NCBI RefSeq assembly: GCF_000622365.1
Contig: NZ_JASC01000001.1
Span: 1 to 64,000, forward strand
Reading direction: 5' to 3'
Source of the DNA: Sulfitobacter noctilucae
GTDB taxonomy: Bacteria > Pseudomonadota > Alphaproteobacteria > Rhodobacterales > Rhodobacteraceae
DNA: 64,000 nt
Shown: in pieces, positions 58,466-64,000 of the stretch
Layout: each line of letters opens with the position of its first letter
Position numbering within the stretch: the first letter of the stretch is position 1
Program-made: the position numbers and the translations under genes
The notes under the pieces: model-generated
The model's input: only the letters and a program-made list of their open reading frames with translations
The model's database searches: none
Told to the model about the DNA's origin: nothing

Positions 58466-58515
58466 GAGAAATCTCCTACCAGTTGGGTGTTGATAACGCA
58501 GGGCAACGGGCAATG

Positions 58516-59001
58516 TCACTGCCGTTTTTTGGGGGCTTTCGATTTGTCATCGGCAAACAGGATCAAACCAATCGCACCTGCAAAGATGAACACATCGGCC
58601 AGATTGTAGACAAACGGATTATTCCACCCCGGCAGCGAATTGTTGATGAAGTCGAGCACATAGCCGTAAACCAGCCGATCCACCACATTTGCCAGCGCCC
58701 CCCCGATCAAAAGACCGGCGCTGATCCGTTCCTTGATGCCGAAACGGCCCCGGCGCATCCAGACCAGAACACCGATACAGATCACCAGTGCAAGGCTGAT
58801 AAGGATGTAACGGCTGGCGTTCGATCCATCCCCGAAGAGGCCGAAATTGATGCCGCGGTTCTCGCCGTAGATAAAATTCAGCCAGGGCGGCAGCACGTCG
58901 ATCACGCGGATGCGCCACAGCTGCCATAGGTGGATCACCACGTATTTGCTGGCCTGATCTACAAGGAAGGCCGCGAAAGCAGACCAGAAAAGAACACGCA
59001 C
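58516..59001 (-). CDS. lspA: Lipoprotein signal peptidase II
   Basis: A 161-residue membrane protein with four segments. The catalytic aspartates lie in GGALANVVDRLVYGYVLDFI and VYNLADVFIFAGAIG. NRGINFGLF is the conserved Asn-region. It cleaves prolipoproteins before the lipid-modified Cys. The start is a GTG at 59001 preceded by AGGGGG; a second GTG lies two codons on, and no ATG fits without a long unrelated extension into purH. It lies 10 bases after purH. Confidence 0.95.
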   Translation of the reverse strand: MRVLFWSAFAAFLVDQASKYVVIHLWQLWRIRVIDVLPPWLNFIYGENRGINFGLFGDGSNASRYILISLALVICIGVLVWMRRGRFGIKERISAGLLIGGALANVVDRLVYGYVLDFINNSLPGWNNPFVYNLADVFIFAGAIGLILFADDKSKAPKKRQ

Positions 59002-59011
59002 CGCTTGCCCC

Positions 59012-60598
59012 CTAGTGCCGGAAGTGGCGCATGTTGGTAAAGACCATCGCCAATCCGACGGCATCTGCGGCCGCGATGACTTCCTCGTCCCGCATGGAGC
59101 CACCAGGCTGGATCAGCGCCGTGGCACCTGCTTCGGCAGCGGTGATCAGACCATCGGCAAAAGGGAAGAACGCATCGGACGCCACGACAGACCCCTGGGT
59201 CAGTGGTGCGGGCAAGCCCATCGCCTCGGCCATGTCCTGCGCTTTGCGTGCGGCAATCCGCGTGCTGTCCACACGGCTCATCTGGCCCGCGCCAACACCC
59301 ACGGTGGCACCGTCTTTGACGTAGATAATGGCATTGGATTTGACGTGTTTGGCTACGGTCCAGGCAAACAGAAGATCGCTCAGCTCCTGCTCGGACGGGC
59401 TGCGATTGGTCACGACTTTCAGATCGTCGCGTGTGATGCGGCCCACGTCCTTGTCCTGCACCAGCCAGCCGCCCGAAACCTGCCGCGCGGTCAGTTGCGC
59501 GGTATCGGGCGTGGCCAGACCATTCGTGGTCAGCAGGCGCAGATTTTTCTTTTTCGCAAAGATTTTAATGGCATCTGCATCGGCCCTGGGCGCGATGACC
59601 ACTTCGGTAAAGATGCCACTGATCGCCTCGGCGGTTTCGCCGTCCAGCGTCTGGTTCAGCGCGATGATGCCCCCGAAGGCGCTTGTGCGGTCACAGTCGA
59701 AAGCGCGGGTATAGGCGTCGACCATCGTGCTGCCTGTCGCAACGCCGCAGGGATTGGCGTGTTTGATGATCGCGCAAGCGGGGCCGTTTTCGGGCGCAAA
59801 TTCGCTGACCAGCTCAAAGGCGGCATCAGTGTCGTTGATGTTGTTATAGGACAGTTCCTTGCCCTGATGCTGCTCGGCTGTCGCCACGCCGGGGCGGTTT
59901 GACCCATCTGTATAGAAGGCCGCGTTTTGATGGGGGTTCTCGCCATAGCGCAAGGTTTGGGCCAACGTGCCACCAAAGGTGCGGCGGCGCGGCGTGCCAC
60001 CCACTTCTGCCGCCATCCAGGTGCTGACAGCGGTGTCATAAGCGGCGGTGCGGGCATAGGCGGTCTGGGCAAGACGCTGGCGCAAGGCATAGGTCGTGTG
60101 GCCCTGGTAGGCGTTGAGTTCGGCGATGACGACATCGTAATCAGCGGTATCGACGATTACATTCACGAAGCCGTGGTTCTTGGCCGCCGACCGGATCATC
60201 GCAGGGCCGCCGATGTCGATGTTTTCGATGACTTCCGCGTATGCCGCGCCTTTTGCCACGGTTTCTTCAAACGGGTAGAGGTTCACCACCACCAGATCGA
60301 TCCCGCCGATGTCATGTTTTTTCATCGAAGATACATGATCGTCATTGTCGCGCAGCGCCAGCAGCCCGCCATGCACGACAGGGTGCAGCGTTTTTACGCG
60401 GCCATCCATCATCTCGGGGAAGCCTGTCACCTCGGCCACGTCTTTGACCTCGAGCCCGGCCTCGCGCAGGGCGCGCGCCGTGCCGCCGGTGCTGAGCAAT
60501 TCGACGCCGTGGCCCACAAGGGCGCGGCCCAGTTCAATCAATCCGGTCTTGTCAGAGACGGAAAGCAAAGCGCGTTTGACGGGGGCGAGATCGGTCAT
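59012..60598 (-). CDS. purH: Bifunctional AICAR formyltransferase / IMP cyclohydrolase
   Basis: A 528-residue enzyme for the last two steps of IMP synthesis. The N-terminal MGS-like cyclohydrolase domain (1-200) begins [19 protein letters not shown] and has [11 protein letters not shown]; the C-terminal formyltransferase domain has [25 protein letters not shown] with the catalytic Lys-His pair, and [10 protein letters not shown]. The length is typical. Its product feeds purine synthesis, while the operon at 43847-49207 degrades purines. Confidence 0.97.
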   Translation of the reverse strand: MTDLAPVKRALLSVSDKTGLIELGRALVGHGVELLSTGGTARALREAGLEVKDVAEVTGFPEMMDGRVKTLHPVVHGGLLALRDNDDHVSSMKKHDIGGIDLVVVNLYPFEETVAKGAAYAEVIENIDIGGPAMIRSAAKNHGFVNVIVDTADYDVVIAELNAYQGHTTYALRQRLAQTAYARTAAYDTAVSTWMAAEVGGTPRRRTFGGTLAQTLRYGENPHQNAAFYTDGSNRPGVATAEQHQGKELSYNNINDTDAAFELVSEFAPENGPACAIIKHANPCGVATGSTMVDAYTRAFDCDRTSAFGGIIALNQTLDGETAEAISGIFTEVVIAPRADADAIKIFAKKKNLRLLTTNGLATPDTAQLTARQVSGGWLVQDKDVGRITRDDLKVVTNRSPSEQELSDLLFAWTVAKHVKSNAIIYVKDGATVGVGAGQMSRVDSTRIAARKAQDMAEAMGLPAPLTQGSVVASDAFFPFADGLITAAEAGATALIQPGGSMRDEEVIAAADAVGLAMVFTNMRHFRH

Positions 60599-60613
60599 GG
60601 AGTGGTCCTTTGG

Positions 60614-62362
60614 TCAGTCTTCTTCCGGGTGAGGCTCGTCGATGGACAAGTCCCGCACGGCAATCGCAGTTTCCTGCGCTTTGGACAAGGACCAGCGGAC
60701 ACGGTTTGCATAGGTAAATGCGGTGCCGGAGAGCACAATCTGTTGTGCGGCGCGGGGTTTCAGGCGGGTGGTTTCAAGATAGGCCCCCGGTTCCAGCGTC
60801 AAATTATGGGTGCCATCGTGACGGAACACCCATATCTCGCCGCTTTTCAGCGCCATCGACACCGCAGCCCCGCCGAGATCAAGCGTCGCATCCACATCGG
60901 GATGCAGATGAAAACGTATGTCAAAGCGCAGGCCCTTCAGCTTGCCCGCATCCAACGCCGCATCGAAGCGGCGCTTGTCGCTCTCTTCAAGCGCCAGCAG
61001 CATGTCTTCGCCCGCCAGACCGCGCCCATCCAGCGTCAGATCAAGGGTGCGTGCGTGGGTCAGTCCGTGGGACGCCAGATATCCATCATGACCGCCCTGA
61101 AATTGTGTGCCGTCCGGTTTCTGGCTGATCTCGACCGGCACATGGCGCGGCCCGGCGATCAGCGCCTCGTGCCCCGTAGAGGGATCGGGATCCGCGAGCC
61201 GTGCGCTGGAATAGCCGCCAAGGCATAGCGTCGAATGAGAAGGTGTGGCACGACCCGCGCGGCGCCAATCGAGCCCGAACGACGCGCCAGAGCCGCAGTT
61301 CACGACCAACGGCCGCCGCCCCGAGGTCAGCTCGAACGCCAGTGTTGACGCGTGTGCGTTATGGGAGGCGCGGCCGTTGGGTGGGGGGGCCGCGTCGATT
61401 ACGATACTGGTGCGCCCGGCGGACAGGCGGGCATATCCCATGGCCAACCCGCCGGGCTGGGTACCTTTGACCTTGGACGCCGCAAGCGCGTGGTCCAACC
61501 AGCCTTCCAACCCGCGCCCGCCACCGTGAAACCGCGCCAAGCCGCCATCGGTATGGCGCAGGCTGCGCAGTGTCGGCGCGATCCGGGCTATGGCGGCCAG
61601 ATGTTCCTTCGGACAGCCGCGCCCCGCATCGCTGAGCGCCGCTGCGGCCCATGTGAGCAGGGTAAAGACCGACAGCAATTCTTCGGGATTGCGCGTAGGC
61701 AGACCGCCCTGCGCGTCGATTTGCAGGTTGCATTCGCGGGCCAGCGCCTTGATCGCTGGATCGGCGAGCGCTTCTTGCCCCTCCAGCGCCAAACCGGCGT
61801 AGATCAACCCGACCAAAGCCTCGAACCGCGCCAGACCTGGTGCCGCGGCCCGCCAGCGGCGCGAGAGAAACTGGGTTTGCTGTTCCAGCGAGCGATAGAA
61901 GGCGCGGCTTTGATCTGATTCCTGTCCGCGCAGCACAAACAGCGCATGGTTGATCCAGCGGATCAGGCGTCGCCCCGTCAGGTCAGGCGACCACCCCGGC
62001 CCGCGTCCTTTGCCAAACAGATCAATCCAGCCCCACAACCAGTCCTGCGCCGCGCTGCGTGCCCGCGCGTCGCCGACTGCCGCCAGGTCATCGAGCCATG
62101 CAAAGCCATGCAGCTCGGCGGCATAGCCCGCATCGGGGGCCACGACCTGCCAGATCGAGTGACCCGGCGCGTTGATCAGCGTGCCTGCGAACAAATAATT
62201 CCCGGCCAGCAATTGCCGCCCACGGGCAAAGGACCCGATGGTGCGCGGTTCGGGAGAAGAGACAAAACCCTTGACGGTGGACTTTGTCCGTGTGGCCACA
62301 GCCGCATGGACCGTGTTCAAGAAGCGCGATTGCCGCGCCCTGATGCTGGAAAGAGTGAACAT
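60614..62362 (-). CDS. Heparinase II/III family protein
   Basis: A 582-residue protein with an N-terminal all-alpha toroid (about 80-330, e.g. WLWGWIDLFGKGRGPGWSPDLTGRRLIRWINHALF) and a C-terminal beta-sandwich of the heparinase II/III type (NAHASTLAFELTSGRRPLVVNCGSG, FHLHPDVDATLDLGG). No signal peptide is seen, although true lyases are periplasmic. Family genes next to rsmB and purH are common in Rhodobacterales and probably act on cell-envelope or storage polysaccharide; the substrate is unknown. Ends 15 bases before purH. Confidence 0.88.
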   Translation of the reverse strand: MFTLSSIRARQSRFLNTVHAAVATRTKSTVKGFVSSPEPRTIGSFARGRQLLAGNYLFAGTLINAPGHSIWQVVAPDAGYAAELHGFAWLDDLAAVGDARARSAAQDWLWGWIDLFGKGRGPGWSPDLTGRRLIRWINHALFVLRGQESDQSRAFYRSLEQQTQFLSRRWRAAAPGLARFEALVGLIYAGLALEGQEALADPAIKALARECNLQIDAQGGLPTRNPEELLSVFTLLTWAAAALSDAGRGCPKEHLAAIARIAPTLRSLRHTDGGLARFHGGGRGLEGWLDHALAASKVKGTQPGGLAMGYARLSAGRTSIVIDAAPPPNGRASHNAHASTLAFELTSGRRPLVVNCGSGASFGLDWRRAGRATPSHSTLCLGGYSSARLADPDPSTGHEALIAGPRHVPVEISQKPDGTQFQGGHDGYLASHGLTHARTLDLTLDGRGLAGEDMLLALEESDKRRFDAALDAGKLKGLRFDIRFHLHPDVDATLDLGGAAVSMALKSGEIWVFRHDGTHNLTLEPGAYLETTRLKPRAAQQIVLSGTAFTYANRVRWSLSKAQETAIAVRDLSIDEPHPEED

Positions 62363-62545
62363 ACGTCTGCTGCCCTTGCACGCTCTGATGGCGTTTGCGC
62401 CGTATCATAGACCGCAGGGCACAGGGTGTCACCGCTTTTTGACCCGGCAGGATGCAATCGGCGGGATTGATCAATCTGGACGGTGTAATCACTTGGTGAT
62501 TCACGGTAAGGGACCTGTAGAACCACAGCCAAGAAAGCCTTTGCC

Positions 62546-63292
62546 ATGATCGCCAGTATGATGATGTACGCCCGTCCGGAACTGGCTGAAGAAAACGCCC
62601 GCTATTGGTCCCTGATCCGTGACGCCCTCGCCCGGCGCGGGATAGAGGCCCCGGTCGAATTGTCGAACGACCTACCCGAATTTGATGTTTGGCAGTCTCC
62701 CGATCTGGTGTTCAGCCAGACCTGCGGGATGCCCTATCGCAATACATTGGCGGATCAAGTGGGTCTGATCGGCACGCCAGATTTCGGGCTGGAGGGCTGT
62801 CCGCCCGGTCATTACGTCAGCGCAGTCATAGTCCGCGCCGATGATCCGCGTGAGGCGCTTACGGATTTTGCCGACGCGCGGTTTGTCTTTAATCAGGATT
62901 GTTCGCAGTCCGGCTATGGGTCGGCTTGGCTTCTGGCCCGCAAGTCGGGGTTCTGGTTCTCGGACCGGCGCGGCAGCGGTGGGCATGTCCTTTCGGCGCG
63001 TGATGTGGCGCGGGGCGATGCGGACATCACGGTGATCGACGGGCACAGCTGGCGCTTGATCCAACGGTATGACGCTCATGCCAGCGACTTGCGTGTGATC
63101 GGCTGGACCGATCCGACACCGGCCACACCCTATATTACCGCCCGGACCGAGCAGACCGATACGATGTTCGACGCGGTTGCAGAGGCGATTGCCGAGCTGA
63201 CACAGGCCGACCGCGCCGCACTGGGCATCACCGGTGTCGCGCGTATTCCGAAGGCAGAGTATCTGGCGGTTGAGAACCCACCGGCCCCCTGA
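62546..63292 (+). CDS. PhnD-like substrate-binding-fold protein without signal peptide
   Basis: A 248-residue protein resembling phosphonate-type binding proteins (PhnD/SsuA): LPEFDVWQSPDLVFSQTCGMPYRNTLADQVGLIGTPDFG, VFNQDCSQSGYGSAWLLAR, and ARGDADITVIDGHSWRLIQRYD. No signal peptide is present (the N terminus is MIASMMMYARPELAEENARYW), so it is probably cytoplasmic and not a transport receptor. A sensor or enzyme-like role is possible. It stands alone on the plus strand between minus-strand rsmB and the heparinase-type gene. Confidence 0.85.
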   Translation: MIASMMMYARPELAEENARYWSLIRDALARRGIEAPVELSNDLPEFDVWQSPDLVFSQTCGMPYRNTLADQVGLIGTPDFGLEGCPPGHYVSAVIVRADDPREALTDFADARFVFNQDCSQSGYGSAWLLARKSGFWFSDRRGSGGHVLSARDVARGDADITVIDGHSWRLIQRYDAHASDLRVIGWTDPTPATPYITARTEQTDTMFDAVAEAIAELTQADRAALGITGVARIPKAEYLAVENPPAP

Positions 63293-63299
63293 TCGGGGA

Positions 63300-64000
63300 T
63301 CAGGCGGCCTTGCGCAGCAGCGCGATGTAGAAGCCGTCCATTCCGCCCAGATCCGGCCAGTAATCAGGCCGCAGGCGCAATCCGCCCTCTTCGGTCACCC
63401 AAGCCGGATCAATGCCTGGCAGCGTTAAGGCGCTGGTGTCCACGGTCATGTCGCCATGGCGTTCCAGTGCTTCATCCACCTGCACTTCGCCCTCGTCCGG
63501 CAACAGACTACAGGTGCAAAAGACCATACGCCCGCCGGGCTTCAGCAAGGACCAAGCGTGGTCGATAAAAGTGCCCTGCATTTCAATCAGGTCACCGAAT
63601 TCGGAGCCATCCTTGGCATAGGGCAGATCGGCGTGGCGGCGGATGGTGCCGGTGGCCGAACAGGGCGCATCCAGAATGATCGCATCGAAACGGCCTCTGA
63701 CGGCGCGGACATCTTTGGTCAGCGTCTTGGCCTTCAGACCCACGCGGGCAAGGTTTTCGGTGACCCGCTGCATGCGTGGTGCGGAATCGTCTACCGCTGT
63801 GACATCGGCACCAGCGGCGGCAAGCTGCATGGTTTTGCCCCCGGGCGCTGCGCAAAGGTCGAGAATGGATTCGCCTTTTTGCGGGGCCAGCACCTGGACC
63901 GGCACGGCTGCGGCGGCGTCCTGCACCCACCAGTCGCCTTCGGCAAAGCCGGGCATGGCAGAAACCTGACCGGGGGTGGTGAGGCGGACAGAGCCCGTGG
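63300..64000 (-). CDS. rsmB: 16S rRNA m5C967 methyltransferase RsmB, C-terminal part
   Basis: The gene enters from the right edge, so the N-terminal NusB-like domain is missing. The frame is open to base 64000; residues before the first ATG (VRLTTPGQVSAMPGFAEGDW) match the RsmB/Fmu family. The SAM-binding motif is ILDLCAAPGGKTMQLAA; the catalytic cysteines lie in DAPCSATGT and FCTCSLLPDEGE, as in m5C methyltransferases. It methylates C967 of 16S rRNA (E. coli numbering). Its stop is 7 bases from the stop of the convergent PhnD-like gene. Confidence 0.95.
   Translation of the reverse strand, partial: TGSVRLTTPGQVSAMPGFAEGDWWVQDAAAAVPVQVLAPQKGESILDLCAAPGGKTMQLAAAGADVTAVDDSAPRMQRVTENLARVGLKAKTLTKDVRAVRGRFDAIILDAPCSATGTIRRHADLPYAKDGSEFGDLIEMQGTFIDHAWSLLKPGGRMVFCTCSLLPDEGEVQVDEALERHGDMTVDTSALTLPGIDPAWVTEEGGLRLRPDYWPDLGGMDGFYIALLRKAA

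Noticed and set aside
1-64000. CRISPR arrays, transposons, prophage or integrase genes, toxin-antitoxin pairs
   Set aside because: None was seen: no regularly spaced direct repeats, no transposase or recombinase frames, and no terminal inverted repeats around gene blocks.

Overview
The window comes from an alphaproteobacterium of the order Rhodobacterales, most probably the Roseobacter group (a Sulfitobacter-like organism). The evidence is the 16S rRNA 5' fragment at the left edge, the high GC content, and lineage-typical gene sets such as MsrPQ, the DinB with an N-terminal zinc-finger-like extension, and the purH / DUF3035 / lspA / M16 block. The DNA looks chromosomal. I see no CRISPR array, insertion sequence, phage gene or integrase.

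Layout. 1-1150: start of an rRNA operon pointing out of the window (minus strand), with its leader. 1181-6749: MsrPQ methionine-sulfoxide repair, a secreted fasciclin protein and the ClpB disaggregase. 7134-8905: two small tandem paralogues of unknown function, pyrF, and a candidate small RNA with an anti-Shine-Dalgarno-like pyrimidine segment. 8883-14936: a Nudix hydrolase, DinB, a TetR regulator divergent from a membrane protein, an N-formylglutamate amidohydrolase-like enzyme, tRNA-Val(GAC), rpmJ, a secreted protein and a YghU-type GST. 14967-16631: an orphan ferric-iron-type permease. 16827-25620: one long minus-strand operon for a branched-chain-amino-acid-type (HAAT) ABC transporter flanked by two different acyl/aryl-CoA ligases, which suggests uptake and CoA activation of an organic acid. 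25829-28910: a hybrid histidine kinase, its OmpR-type response regulator and a GNAT acetyltransferase, all overlapping.

28873-35973: an M20 amidohydrolase, a PRC-barrel protein whose ribosome binding site is partly caught in a hairpin, a lone formate dehydrogenase alpha subunit, a phosphatase, a GST and a lysine-forming-type saccharopine dehydrogenase. 35977-40580: a tightly coupled five-gene operon (FAD amine-oxidase-like protein, DUF1365, MFS carrier, DUF3833, SDR) resembling the lipid-modification genes of the Rhodobacter sphaeroides RpoE/ChrR singlet-oxygen regulon. 40697-43770: rmuC and mutL. 43847-49207: purine degradation (urate hydroxylase PuuD, permease, AllA, bicupin ureidoglycine aminohydrolase, allantoinase-OHCU decarboxylase fusion), completed by hiuH at 51232 and possibly by the M20 enzyme at 28873. 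49359-51000: a LysM protein and a rhodanese-like protein. 51692-55096: deoC and a double-domain aldehyde dehydrogenase that could oxidise the acetaldehyde DeoC releases. 55206-64000: an M16 peptidase pair, a DUF3035 lipoprotein, lspA, purH, a heparinase II/III-type protein, a PhnD-like protein and the 3' part of rsmB.

The points most worth a second look are the candidate sRNA and 16-bp palindrome at 8777-8905, the paralogous pair with its structured spacer (7134-7942), the RBS-occluding hairpin at 30535-30569, a dispersed 5'-proximal repeat present three times, and the coupled operon at 35977-40580.
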